Source: Anaeromyxobacter sp. Fw109-5
Lineage (GTDB): Bacteria; Myxococcota; Myxococcia; Myxococcales; Anaeromyxobacteraceae
Reading direction: 5' to 3'
DNA: 64,000 bases
Assembly (NCBI RefSeq): GCF_000017505.1
Contig: NC_009675.1
Span: forward strand, 3,543,001-3,607,000
This document shows, piece after piece, positions 25,786 to 34,833 of the stretch (positions are counted from its first letter, which is position 1; each line of letters starts with the position of its first letter). Position numbers and translations under genes: made by a program. Under the pieces are notes generated by a model. It did not search any database. It was not told where the DNA came from and was given only the letters and a program-made list of their open reading frames with translations.

Positions 25786-26154
25786 CTACCGGCGTGCCAG
25801 CCGCGCGAGCGCGAAGCCCGCGAGGAAAGAGAGGGAGAGGAACGCCGCGGGCCGGCCGGTGAGCTCCGTCCGCGCCGACGAGAGGAGCTCGTCCGCGGAG
25901 CGGCCACGCAGCAGCTCCGCCCCGCGCCGCGCGAAGTCGGCGGCATAGGCGCCCATGCGGTCCTGCTCCATCGTGTCCGCGAGCCGGTCCAGCAGCCCGG
26001 ACAGCTCGCCCTTCTGCACGTCGATGCGATCCATCGCGCGGCCGCGCGCCTTGCGCGTCACCTCCGACGCGCGCTGCTTCACCTCCTCGCCGCGTAGGCC
26101 GTGACCCGTTCCCTCCGGACGCCCGAAGGCGCCCGTACCCATCGTCGATTCCAT
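25786..26154 (-). CDS. Small tail-anchored hypothetical protein, first gene of YqjD/YqjE-like operon
   Basis: The 122-residue product is mostly charged helix (EEVKQRASEVTRKARGRA, LSGLLDRLADTMEQDRMGAYAADF) with one C-terminal hydrophobic segment (AAFLSLSFLAGFALARLA), so it is probably tail-anchored in the membrane. I do not recognise a named family, but gene order (tail-anchored protein, holin-like protein, DUF3618-like protein) resembles yqjD-yqjE modules. ATG at 26154; a G-rich run lies 7-12 bases upstream. Confidence 0.78.
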   Translation of the reverse strand: MESTMGTGAFGRPEGTGHGLRGEEVKQRASEVTRKARGRAMDRIDVQKGELSGLLDRLADTMEQDRMGAYAADFARRGAELLRGRSADELLSSARTELTGRPAAFLSLSFLAGFALARLARR

Positions 26155-26343
26155 GTCGGTTCCCCCCGTACGGGATCAAGCTGTACATCCCGTGAGATCG
26201 CGGAAGGGGCGGGCGTCGCCGAACGAGCCCACGCGCTCGCTCGCGCCGCGCCCGCCCTCACGAGGCCCCGGCGTGAGTGGACCCGGGCCACGCCCCCACG
26301 GCGCGGCGGGCGAGCGCGCGGGGCGCTCCCGCTCGGCGCGCGC

Positions 26344-27834
26344 TCAGCGACCCGCCGCCCGCGCGCGGCGCAGGCCGCGCGGGACCAGCCAGCGCTCGGC
26401 GAGGTCGAACAGGCCCTGCGCCGCGAGGGCGAGCAGCGCCGCGGGGAGCGCGCCCTCGAGGATGAGCGGGACGGAGGCGAGCCGCACGCCGGTCAGGATG
26501 GGCTGCCCGTAACCGCCCGCGCCGACGAGGGCGCCGAGGGTGGCGGTCCCCACGGTGATGACCGCCGAGGTCTTCACGCCGGCGAGGATCGCGGGCGTGG
26601 CGAGCGGCAGCTCGACGAGGCGGAGCCGGGCCCCCGGCGAGAGCCCGAGCGCGGCCGCGGACTCGCGCAGCTCCAGCGCGATGCCGGTCAGGCCCGCGTG
26701 CGTGTTCCGCACGATCGGCAGCAGCCCGTACAGGAAGAGCGCCGCGACCGCCGGCCGCGCCCCGATGCCGAGCAGCGGGATCAGCATCACGAGCAGCGCG
26801 AGCGAGGGCACCGTCTGCACCACGCCGGCCGCGCCGAGCACCACGCGGCCGAGGCCGGGGCGGCGAGCGGCCACCACGCCGAGCGGGACGGCGAGCGCGA
26901 GGGCGGCCACGAGCGCCACCGCGACGAGGGCGACGTGCTCGCGCGTGCGGCGGAGGACGCGCGCCGCCCTCCCCTCTTCCTCGGGCGCGGCGGCGGTCAC
27001 CCCGAGCGCGTCGCGCAGGAACTCGCTCGCCACGCGCGAGGGCGCGACGCCGTCGAGCTCCGCGCGCGAGTTCATCGCGATCATCGCGCCGGCGTCGATC
27101 CGTCCCTCGAGCCGGCGGATCGACGCCAGCGCCTGCGGGGCGCGCCGCGCGAGCTCGAGCCGGTGGAGGAAGACCGCCTCGTACGGCGGGAACGCGCGGC
27201 GATCGTCCTCCAGCACGATGAGGTCGTGGCGGCGGATCTCCGGATCGGTGGAGTACAGGTCGGTCACGTCGAGCTCGCCCGCCGCGAGGGCCGCGTAGGC
27301 CACCTCGTGCTCGAGCCCGCGCACGTCCCGCTGCGGCAGGCGATAGCGCGCGCGCAGCGCGGGCCAGCCGTCGCCCCGGTCCATGAACTCGTTCGTGAAC
27401 CCGAGCCGCAGCTGCGGGTGGCTCAGGAGATCCGAGACCCGCGAGACGCCCAGCTCCGCGGCCCGCGAGCGGAGCATCCCGAGCGCGTAGGTGTCCTCGA
27501 ACCCGAGCCCTCCCGTCATGCCGACCCCTCGGGCGGCGAGCGCGGCCTGGAGCGCCGGCACGTCGTCCGCGGCGACCGCGCCGCCGAGGAGCTCGCGGGC
27601 GATGGTCCCGGTGTACTCCGGGTAGAGGTCCACCTCGCCGCGGACGAGCGCCTCCCACACGACGCGGGTCCCGCCGAGCGCCGCCCGGTGGCGCGACTCG
27701 ACCCCCGCCTCCCGCGCCAGCTGCGCGGCGAGCTCCCCGAGCACGAGCGACTCGCCGAACTGCTTCGACCCGACGGTCACCCCCGCAGAGGACGCGGCGA
27801 GCGACGCGGCCGCGAGGATCGCCGCGGCGCTCAC
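26344..27834 (-). CDS. Osmolyte (choline/betaine-type) ABC transporter, substrate-binding domain fused to permease
   Basis: The 496-residue protein starts with a signal-like hydrophobic segment and an OpuBC/OsmX-type binding domain (TVGSKQFGESLVLGELAAQL, RGEVDLYPEYTGT, FTNEFMDRGDG, then FPPYEAVFLHR). From about residue 285 a permease with five to six helices follows (VVQTVPSLALLVMLIPLLG, then the EAA-like ALELRESAAALGLSPGARL). It imports quaternary amines or similar osmolytes. Known fusions of this family often carry the binding domain after the permease; here it comes first. The GTG start overlaps the stop of the ATPase gene (GTGA). Confidence 0.9.
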   Translation of the reverse strand: MSAAAILAAASLAASSAGVTVGSKQFGESLVLGELAAQLAREAGVESRHRAALGGTRVVWEALVRGEVDLYPEYTGTIARELLGGAVAADDVPALQAALAARGVGMTGGLGFEDTYALGMLRSRAAELGVSRVSDLLSHPQLRLGFTNEFMDRGDGWPALRARYRLPQRDVRGLEHEVAYAALAAGELDVTDLYSTDPEIRRHDLIVLEDDRRAFPPYEAVFLHRLELARRAPQALASIRRLEGRIDAGAMIAMNSRAELDGVAPSRVASEFLRDALGVTAAAPEEEGRAARVLRRTREHVALVAVALVAALALAVPLGVVAARRPGLGRVVLGAAGVVQTVPSLALLVMLIPLLGIGARPAVAALFLYGLLPIVRNTHAGLTGIALELRESAAALGLSPGARLRLVELPLATPAILAGVKTSAVITVGTATLGALVGAGGYGQPILTGVRLASVPLILEGALPAALLALAAQGLFDLAERWLVPRGLRRARAAGR

Positions 27835-28607
27835 GGCGCCCCCCTGGGGAGCCCGAGCGCCCGCTGCGCGCCCACGAAGCGCGCGACGAACGGGTCCGCG
27901 GGCGCTTGCACGAGGTCGTCGAGCGTGCCGCGCTGCACGACGGCGCCGTCCCGGAGCAGCACCAGCTCGTCGGCGAAGAACGCCGCCTCGGCGAGGTCGT
28001 GGGTCACGAGGAGCACCGTCTCGCCGAGCGTCGCGAAGACGGCGCGCAGGTCCGCCCCGAGCTCCGCGCGCGTCACGGGATCCAGCGCGCCGAGCGGCTC
28101 GTCGAGGAGGAGGGCCTCCGGCTCGAGGAAGAGCGCGCGCATGAGGCTCACGCGCTGGGCCTGGCCGCCGGACAGCTCGTGCGGGTAGCGCGCCAGCGCT
28201 GCCTCCGGCAGGCGCGTGAGGGCGGCGAGCTCCGCGAGACGCGCGGCGATCCGGGAGGACGGCCAGCGGAGGTGGCGCGCGACGAGGGCGGCGTTTCCCT
28301 CCGCGGTGAGGTGGGGGAAGAGCCCGCCGCCCTGCACGACGTAGCCGAAGCGGCGGCGCGCCGCGTGATCGGCGGGGCGGAGCGGCGCGCCGGCGATCCT
28401 CACCTCGCCGCGCTCCGGCGCGACGAGGCCGAGCACGAGGCGCAGGAGCGTGGACTTGCCGGCGCCGCTCGGACCGATGAGCGCCACCGTGCGCCCCGCC
28501 GCCACCCTCAGGGAGACGGGTCCCAGCCCCTCCCTCCCGCCGAACCGCTTCACCACGTCGCGGAGCTCGATGGCCGGTGCACCGCCGGTCGAAGCCTCCG
28601 CGCGCAT
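27831..28607 (-). CDS. Osmolyte ABC transporter ATP-binding protein
   Basis: This 258-residue ATPase powers the fused permease/binding protein encoded next. It shows Walker A GPSGAGKST (45-53), the Q-loop VVQGGGLFPHLT, the signature LSGGQAQRV, Walker B ALLLDEPLGALDP and the H-loop VTHD. It lacks the C-terminal CBS domains found in OpuA-type ATPases. ATG at 28607 follows GGGACGG. Its last four bases are shared with the start of the next gene, which marks a two-gene operon. Confidence 0.93.
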   Translation of the reverse strand: MRAEASTGGAPAIELRDVVKRFGGREGLGPVSLRVAAGRTVALIGPSGAGKSTLLRLVLGLVAPERGEVRIAGAPLRPADHAARRRFGYVVQGGGLFPHLTAEGNAALVARHLRWPSSRIAARLAELAALTRLPEAALARYPHELSGGQAQRVSLMRALFLEPEALLLDEPLGALDPVTRAELGADLRAVFATLGETVLLVTHDLAEAAFFADELVLLRDGAVVQRGTLDDLVQAPADPFVARFVGAQRALGLPRGAP

Positions 28608-28700
28608 GCTGCCGTCCCGGTAACCCGGGCTGCGTGCCCGTGTCCAAAGCTCTGCCGGGGCGTCGGAGGGTACGCATCCTTGTGGCAGGGGGACACGACC

Positions 28701-29159
28701 ATGCCGTCGAAGACCACGGTCCGGCGCGCGAAGGAGGACCTGCGCGCGGGGAAGAAGCCCTCCACCGCCGCGGGGGAGTTCGTCCGCGAGGAGATGGAGC
28801 ACGTCCGCGAGGGCAAGCACGGGGCCCGCTCGTCGAAGCAGGCGATCGCCATCGGCCTGTCCAAGGCCCGGAGGGCGGGCGTGCCGCTTCCGCCGCCGGA
28901 GAAGGGCGCGACGAGCGAGCGCACGCGCCGCTCGGCGGCGCGCGACGCCGAGGTGGGCAAGGGAGCCCGCAAGCGGGGGGCGCCCTCGCGGCGCCGCAGC
29001 GTGGCGTCGAAGCGGGCCCTGAAGCGCGAGGGGCGCGGAGCGGCGTCCAGGCGGGCGCTGTCCGCGCAGGCGAAGAGCGCGGCGCGGCGGCGCGGGCGCG
29101 CCGCGTCGCGCCGGAAGACGTCCCGCCGCCGCTCGAGCGCCGGGCGCCGCAGCCGCTAG
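28701..29159 (+). CDS. DUF6496 family basic protein
   Basis: The 152-residue product has the conserved DUF6496 core: AKEDLRAGKKPSTAAGEFV, EEMEHVREGKHGARSSKQAI and IGLSKARRAGVPLPPP. The Lys/Arg-rich tail (repeated RRGRAASRRK-like blocks) looks like a histone H1-type or nucleic-acid-binding tail. ATG at 28701 has AGGGGG upstream. It is divergent from the transporter genes and ends 144 bases before a decayed HNH element. Function is unknown; DNA binding is suggested only by composition. Confidence 0.85.
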   Translation: MPSKTTVRRAKEDLRAGKKPSTAAGEFVREEMEHVREGKHGARSSKQAIAIGLSKARRAGVPLPPPEKGATSERTRRSAARDAEVGKGARKRGAPSRRRSVASKRALKREGRGAASRRALSAQAKSAARRRGRAASRRKTSRRRSSAGRRSR

Positions 29160-29302
29160 AGCGAGTCGGCGATCGGCTGGCCCGAGTCGCGTCGCGAGCG
29201 CAGGTTGCCCTCCCATCCGGTCCACGAGCGCCAGGCTGGCGAGGGCTCGAGCATCTCGACGCGGCACCGCTCGAATGGCGTCGCTGGGGTGGGGACCCGA
29301 GG

Positions 29303-31115
29303 ACCGACGCAGCACGCGCGCGCGCTCGAATGGTTCGCCGTCCGTCGTACGCAGACGGGGCTCGGGCATCGAGGGTGGTCGCTCGGGTTCCCGGCGCGCC
29401 TCTGCGCATCGCATGGAGGCCTTTGCCGCCGTCGGCGCGAGGACTGGACGACCGGGGCAGAGCAGGTCCGAGGAAGGTCGCCCGAGCGTCCCGTCCCGCG
29501 GCGTTATTCACTAATAGTCGCTGCTATCTCCAGCGATAGCTCTTGCGAGCCACGCGAATCCCAGTTGCGGTGGGTGAACGTTGCCCTCTTGACGTGGTTC
29601 GACGCGAAGCGCGCTCCGAGGTCTTCGGCGCGTCGAGAGCACACTCCTCGCGAGCGCAGGCAGGCCACGCCGTGCGCGTCCGGCGCGCCGCGTGGCCGGC
29701 GAAGGGGCGGGCCCGGAAAACGGCGCAGGCGCGATCCTGGTGCGTTTCCGAAGGTGCGAAAAACGCGTGTTACGAAGGGTGCACAGGAGGTGCACCATGC
29801 CCGCGATCGCCCCTTCCGCCCTCGACTCGACCCTGCTCGCCCAGCGCCTGCGCGAGCTCGCCGGCGAGGAGCGCGACATCCAGGTCGAGTTCCTCCTCCA
29901 TCTCGAGGAGTTCGATCGCCGCCGCGCCTACGTGGAGGCCGGCCACCCTTCGCTGTGGGCATATTGCCTGGAGGTGCTCCACCTGCGGGAGGGCGCTGCC
30001 GGGCGGCGCATCCAGGCGATGCGGGTGCTGCGTCGGTTCCCCAGCCTCGAAGGCGCCCTTCGCGACGGGCGCCTTTGCCTCTCCACCGTCCAGCTGCTCG
30101 GCCAGGTGCTGACCGAGGAGAACCTGCCCGACCTCGTCGCCCGAGCCGCCCACCGCACCAAGGCCGAGGTGGATCACCTCGTCGCCTCGCTCCAGGCGCG
30201 CACCGCTCCGCGGACGGGCGTGCGCAAGATGCCCGGCCGCGCTCCAGCCGCGAGCGCCCCGGCGCTGCCGCTGGCGACAGTCCATGCCGGACCTGCCGAG
30301 CCGCAGGAGGCGATCCCCGTGCCGCCGGCGGCTGCTGGTGGGTCGCCTGCCACGGTCTCCGCCCCACCCGACCCGCCTCGCCCGAAGACGCGGGCGGAGA
30401 CCCGCGGTGAGCGAGAGCGGCTGGTCGCTGCGAGTCACCATCGACCGGGCCTGCAAGGAGGACCTCGAGACGCTCACCGCGCTGCTCTCGCACAAGATTC
30501 CGGACGGCGATCTCGCGGCGGTGCTCCGCGAGGCCATCCGCTGCGCCATCGAGACGCACGGCAAACGCAAGGGCGCGGTCGCGCCGCAGCGGCAGCGGCA
30601 GCGCAATTCGGACCGGGAGCCACGGCCTTCCGCCGCGCCCACGAGCACGATCCCGGCGACAGTGCGGCGCGAGGTCTGGAAGCGCGACCGGCGGACGCTG
30701 CGCCTGGGTCGCTCCGGACGGGCGGCGCTGCGACAGCCGCTGGAAGCTGGAGCTCGACCACATCCAGCCGCTAGCCCGGGGGGGCCTCTCGACGCTCGAC
30801 AATCTCCGGGTCGCCTGCAAGCCCCACAACATGCTGCACGCCGAGCAGACCTATGGGCGCGAGCACATGGACCGCTTCCGGCGCGAGAGCGTCTCCGACC
30901 GGACGGGGCATGCCGTCACCGCGCCAGGTGCTGCCATTCAGCAGGGCCTGTGGGCAACGTGACCGCGGACGGCGGAACGGGAGCGAAGTCCACCGAAGCG
31001 CCTTCAGGCGAAGCGGCGAAGGCGCGGCGGCGCCACCCCTCCAGCCCCTCGTAGTCCGCCTTTCGCTCTCGCGTACTGCTCCCTCGCGCGTGCCACCCGC
31101 GATCGCGCGTTCACC
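29303..31115 (+). mobile_element. Decayed HNH element, copy 3
   Basis: The region matches the intact element at 51007-52882 along its length, in the opposite orientation. It shares the 5' flank (CAGCACGCGCGCGCG, CGGCGCGAGGACTGGACGA, and AGTTGCGGTGGGTGAACG at 29566), the HNH gene, and the 3' flank to about 31110. The terminal 14-mer cannot be found at either end and no hexamer array adjoins. With the frameshifts in its gene this indicates an old, inactive copy. Outer limits are approximate. Confidence 0.7.
29797..30961 (+). pseudogene. HNH endonuclease family gene, frameshifted
   Basis: It starts with ATG at 29797 behind ACAGGAGG and follows the intact homologue (MPAIAPSALDSTLLAQRL...) until about 30410. 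There two bases are missing relative to the intact copy and the frame shifts. A further one-base gain near 30690 shifts it again, so the HNH part (LELDHIQPLARGG, ACKPHNMLHAEQTYG) is in a third frame, ending QQGLWAT at the TGA of 30959-30961. The protein cannot be made whole without two frameshifts. Confidence 0.85.
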
Positions 31116-31430
31116 GGGCCGCGAGTTCCTGTGCCCGGCGCAAGTACGCCAAGAAGCGTGTCCCCTTCCACGCGACCCAAACGCCTCGACGCGTCGCGAG
31201 CGCGGAACTCAGCCGAGCATGACACTCGGCCCAGCCATGCAAAGTCCGACGTGCATCGCGCCTTCGCCGAATGCGGCATCGTCGCGAGTCACCCCGAGAC
31301 CGGATGGCCGCCGACGTGTCGGACGCCATGATACGGTGAGTGCTTCGGAGGGGGCTTCGGATCTTCCGACGGACGGCACGTGTTCCGCTCGGCCGCGGAG
31401 CGCGTTCGTTCCCCTCCCAGGGGGAAGAAC

Positions 31431-31913
31431 ATGGTCGCAGCGGTGTTGCCGTCGCTCGCGCGGACGAGCCCTCGACTGAAGGCGCTCGGTCTTGCTGTGG
31501 TCGCGCTGAGCACCCTCGGCTCCTGTGACGCAGGGTACGAAGTGCACGGAGTAGTTCGCGGCGCAGACTGCGGCGCCGCTGCGGCCACCGCTGCCCCGCT
31601 GGACCAGGTCGAGGTGACGGTCGTCGACGGAGGTATCGCTCGCAGTCCCGTCCACACGGGGCCGGACGGAAGGTACGAAAAGTTCTGGGCCGGATCCCCC
31701 TGCGGTGCCGGAGACGTCCGCGTGAGATTCGCGAAGCCGGGTTACCGACCCGTCGAGGTTCGCCTCGACCGCGATCCGCGTGCCCGACGTCACGGCGACC
31801 GCTCGGGTCCCCGCTGGGAACTCGACGTGGTGCTCGAATGCGAGTCCGCCCGAGGCGTGTCACGAGCGCCTATGCCGCGAGCGCTCCTTGATGATCGGCC
31901 GCCGTCAACGTAG
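31431..31913 (+). CDS. Lipoprotein with carboxypeptidase-regulatory-like domain
   Basis: The 160-residue product has a signal peptide ending in a lipobox (STLGSC), then a domain beginning YEVHGVVRG with DQVEVTVVDGG and TGPDGRYEKFW, resembling carboxypeptidase regulatory-like (transthyretin-fold) domains on bacterial surface proteins. ATG at 31431 has GGGGAAG four bases upstream. Base composition is slightly less GC-rich than its neighbours. The 315 bases before it (31116-31430) hold nothing I can recognise. Function unknown. Confidence 0.65.
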   Translation: MVAAVLPSLARTSPRLKALGLAVVALSTLGSCDAGYEVHGVVRGADCGAAAATAAPLDQVEVTVVDGGIARSPVHTGPDGRYEKFWAGSPCGAGDVRVRFAKPGYRPVEVRLDRDPRARRHGDRSGPRWELDVVLECESARGVSRAPMPRALLDDRPPST

Positions 31914-32000
31914 AGGGGGCCGTTCACGGCAGCGTCCTTCACGGCGGCACGGACCGCCGATGCGGCACCTCGTCGCGGTGGTCGGGTCGCGCTCGCCTCC

Positions 32001-32459
32001 TCAGCGCTCGTCCGGCAGCTCGAACCGCAGCGTCGCCACCGCGATGAGGATCTCGCGCAGGAACAGCACGAGCGCGGCGACGAAGGCGCCCATCGCGGCG
32101 ATGAAGGTGACCGCGAGGAAGATGGAGAAGTCGACGCCGATGAGGTAGCCGACGAACGCGCTCGCGATGAGGACGCAGACGAGGAGCGCGGCGCTCGTGC
32201 CGGAGGTGATCGCGAGGTTCACGAGCTGGCGGCGGCGCAGCAGGGACTCGACCTCGCGCTCGATCCAGCCGCGCTCCTCGCGGGGGAGCTTCGAGGCGCG
32301 GTCGATGAGCACGCGGACGCGGTCCACGATGCGGGCGAGCCGGCCGGAGAGGACCGACAGGATGGTCCCGATGGCGGTGAGGAGGAAGACGGGAGCGACC
32401 GCGAGCTGGATCACGCGGGCGATGTCGGTGATGTGGCTGTCGCCGGGCACGGCGCTCAT
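32001..32459 (-). CDS. DUF2721 family membrane protein
   Basis: The 152-residue protein has an N-terminal membrane helix (AVAPVFLLTAIGTILSVLSGRLARI), a charged helix with ERGWIEREVESLLRRR, and two further helices (ALLVCVLIASAFVGYLIGV and FLAVTFIAAMGAFVAALVLFL), which is the DUF2721 layout. Function is not established for the family. Its ATG overlaps the stop of the YwaF-like gene (ATGA), so the two are translationally coupled. Confidence 0.88.
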   Translation of the reverse strand: MSAVPGDSHITDIARVIQLAVAPVFLLTAIGTILSVLSGRLARIVDRVRVLIDRASKLPREERGWIEREVESLLRRRQLVNLAITSGTSAALLVCVLIASAFVGYLIGVDFSIFLAVTFIAAMGAFVAALVLFLREILIAVATLRFELPDER

Positions 32460-33163
32460 GGTAGCCGAAGGCCGTCCGCCGCGCGGCGCGCCCGGACGCC
32501 GCGGAAGGGGAGCGACAGCAGGAAGAGCAGCGCGAGGGCGACCACGTCCGCGGCGAGGACGTAGACGGGCCAGGGCCCGAGCCAGTCGAGCAGCGTCCCC
32601 GAGCGCGGCTTCTCGCACAGGTACATGTAGTTCGTCCCGAGCACCGCGTTGAAGAGCGCGACCGCGGCGGCGAAGGCGTTCACGCCGAGGAAGGCGCGCC
32701 ACCACGCTCCGGGCCGCGGCCTCAGGATCCCGGCGAAGGCGAGGAACAGCACCGACCCGACGACGCCGCCGTGCGCCAGGAAGAACTGGACGGCGGCGTA
32801 GGACGGGAACGGGACGTCCGCCAGGTCCGGCGTGAGGAGCGCCATCCCGCTGCCGGCGAGGCCCAGGAAGTAGACCGCCTCCAGCGCCCAGGGGGCGAGG
32901 GTGGCGAGGGCGTAGACCGTCAGCCACAGCGTGACGTCGCAGAGATCGAGCGGGAGGCCGTGCGGAGGGTGGACCCACCCCAGGGCGAGCGCGTGGCGGT
33001 ACCAGGCGAGCTCGTTCAGCGCGATGGCCGCCGCGAGCGCGCGGCACACCGGCCGCGCGAGGCCGGGCCGCGCGCGCACCGCGGCGGCGAGGGCGGCGGC
33101 CCCCAGCGGGACGGCGGCGAGGATCGCGAGGTGCGTCCACGAGAACGATCGGAGCGTGCCCAC
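32456..33163 (-). CDS. TIGR02206/YwaF-type multi-pass membrane protein
   Basis: The 235-residue product has six or seven membrane helices and family features: LPLDLCDVTLWLTVYAL, FFLAHGGVVGSVLFLAF and NAVLGTNYMYLCEKP (compare NYMFL-KP in YwaF/TIGR02206 proteins). The start is a GTG at 33163. It forms a two-gene operon with the DUF2721 gene. The role is unknown. Confidence 0.82.
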   Translation of the reverse strand: MGTLRSFSWTHLAILAAVPLGAAALAAAVRARPGLARPVCRALAAAIALNELAWYRHALALGWVHPPHGLPLDLCDVTLWLTVYALATLAPWALEAVYFLGLAGSGMALLTPDLADVPFPSYAAVQFFLAHGGVVGSVLFLAFAGILRPRPGAWWRAFLGVNAFAAAVALFNAVLGTNYMYLCEKPRSGTLLDWLGPWPVYVLAADVVALALLFLLSLPFRGVRARRAADGLRLP

Positions 33164-33330
33164 CCCGGTGGCGATAGCGCCGCCGAATCACGCTGCCCCG
33201 GCCCTCTCGTTCGATGCTGCCGCAGCCCGCTCCGTGAGGCCGGGCCAGGGACCCGATCGGCCCAGGCGCGATGACGCACCGGTGACGAGCGAACCACAGT
33301 TCAGGAGAGGCGGCACCGCGGGAGGCGGGC

Positions 33331-33981
33331 ATGGAGGACGGGTTGCTGGAACGGGCGAAGCCGCGGCTGCGGGGGGTGTCGCACGAGATCGCTGCCTACG
33401 TGGCGGCCCCGAGCTGCGCGCTGCTGGTCGGGGCGGCGGAGACGAGGCTGGCCCGGACAGGGGCCCTCGTGTACGGCGCGAGCCTGGTCGCGCTCTTCCT
33501 CGCGAGCGCGGTCTATCACCGCCCCACCTGGTCACCCCGGGCGCGCCGCATCCTCTGGCGGGTCGATCACTCCGCCATCTTCGTGCTCATCGCCGGCACC
33601 TATACGCCGATGTGCCTGCTGCTCGGCGAGGCGGGCCGGACGATGCTCACCGCGGTGTGGCTCGGCGCGGCGGCCGGCATCGGCCTGTCCATCGCGTGGG
33701 TCACCGCGCCGAAGCCGCTCATGGCCGGGCTGTACGTGCTCCTCGGCTGGTTCGTCGTCCCGCTGGTCCCCGCGCTCCGGGAGGCGATGGGCCCGGGCGC
33801 GCTCGCGCTGCTCCTCGGCGGGGGGCTGCTGTACAGCGCCGGCGCGGTGATCTACGCGCTCCGGCGGCCGGATCCCTACCCCGCGGTCTTCGGCTTCCAC
33901 GAGATCTTCCACCTGCTCGTGATCGCCGCCGCGGCGTGTCACTTCGCGGTCGTCGCGGGCGTGCTCCGCGCGCTGCGCTGA
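33331..33981 (+). CDS. Hemolysin III / PAQR-family membrane protein
   Basis: This 216-residue protein has seven membrane helices and the family's metal-site motifs: RGVSHEIAAY, ALFLASAVYHRP, RVDHSAIFVLIAGTYTP and a C-terminal HEIFHLLVI. The His, Asp and Ser residues of these motifs bind zinc in PAQR receptors. Bacterial HlyIII members are probably lipid-modifying hydrolases; haemolysis is not implied. The ATG opens MEDGLLERAKPRLRGVSHE. It is divergent from the YwaF-like gene. Confidence 0.92.
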   Translation: MEDGLLERAKPRLRGVSHEIAAYVAAPSCALLVGAAETRLARTGALVYGASLVALFLASAVYHRPTWSPRARRILWRVDHSAIFVLIAGTYTPMCLLLGEAGRTMLTAVWLGAAAGIGLSIAWVTAPKPLMAGLYVLLGWFVVPLVPALREAMGPGALALLLGGGLLYSAGAVIYALRRPDPYPAVFGFHEIFHLLVIAAAACHFAVVAGVLRALR

Positions 33982-33999
33982 TTCGCGGCCTCGGGGGCC

Positions 34000-34518
34000 T
34001 CACCCTCGCGCGCGCAGCAGGGCGCGGCGGAGCTCCTGGAACGCCGCCTCTCCCAGTGCATCCTTCACGCGGGCGGCGATGCCCTCCGCGATGCCCGGCC
34101 AGGCGGGATCGAACCACGCGCTCGAGGTCCGTCCGCCCTCGTCGTGGACGCGGTCCAGGGTGGCGCGGAGCTCGGCGACCGCCGCGTCCTCCAGCCGGTC
34201 GGCTTCCGCCACCCCGAGCGCCACCTCCGGGATCACCCGGTCGCAGACCCGGGCGGCGAGGACGCGCGCCTCGAGGTAGGAGAGCGCGCGGACGTCCTCC
34301 GCCGAGAACCACAGCTCGCCGCGCGTCAGGGCCTCGAGCTGCGACGCGACGGTCAGGGGACGCGCGCCCGTCCCCAGCACGGTGCGCGCGGCCTCGAGCG
34401 CAGCCGCGGCGTCGACGCCCGGGGCGGCCTCCAGCAGGAAGAGCCGCCCGGCGCAGTCCACGCGGACGCGCGAGAGCTCGGACAGCAGGGAGAGTCGCGC
34501 CAGCACGGGCGCGAGCAC
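34000..34518 (-). CDS. Hypothetical protein, 172 residues
   Basis: I do not recognise this protein. It begins at a GTG with TGAGG five bases upstream, has no signal or membrane helix, and is rich in Ala, Leu, Arg and Glu. It is predicted all-helical with phrases such as LWFSAEDVRALSYLEARVLA and SSAWFDPAWPGIAEGIAARV. It ends 19 bases from the convergent HlyIII gene. The frame is normal in codon bias (G/C at third positions), which supports a real gene. Confidence 0.65.
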   Translation of the reverse strand: MLAPVLARLSLLSELSRVRVDCAGRLFLLEAAPGVDAAAALEAARTVLGTGARPLTVASQLEALTRGELWFSAEDVRALSYLEARVLAARVCDRVIPEVALGVAEADRLEDAAVAELRATLDRVHDEGGRTSSAWFDPAWPGIAEGIAARVKDALGEAAFQELRRALLRARG

Positions 34519-34833
34519 GGTGCCTCAGCCGAGGCCCGCGACGGGACCTCAGGAGAACCCGCTCGCTCGAAGGAGGAGCGCTCGATGGGGAAGCACGCGC
34601 GGACTCTAACCCGGGCCCCTCGCCCAGCCCAGGAGCGGCTGCGGCGCCCTCCCCGTGAGCGGCTCTCGCCGTGTCCGTCGCAGGGGCGACGAGGGGCCGG
34701 CGGCCGGGGTGCCCACGCACGTGGGCGCGAGCGCCCGGCGGCCCGGCTCCACGCCGCGGGGGACGCCCGGGAGAGGCGCCGCGCGGGAGGCCTGGAGGCC
34801 GGACAATGCGCATGTACGGCCTGGAGGAGCCCC
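34519..34833. other. Intergenic region, no convincing gene
   Basis: These 315 bases lie between divergent genes and must hold their promoters. An ATG at 34585 with GGAGGAG upstream is in frame with the YbaK-like gene, but the added 83 residues are Arg/Pro-rich and unlike protein. I see no RNA structure or repeat. Confidence 0.45.

Noticed and set aside
31111-31863. Minus-strand frames opposite the small lipoprotein gene
   Set aside because: They are Arg-rich without domain or SD, while the plus-strand frame has a signal peptide, lipobox and SD.
34585-34833. Upstream ATG with a good SD as start of the YbaK-like gene
   Set aside because: The extra 83 residues are Arg/Pro-rich and unlike the family; the ATG at 34834 has its own GGAGGAG.
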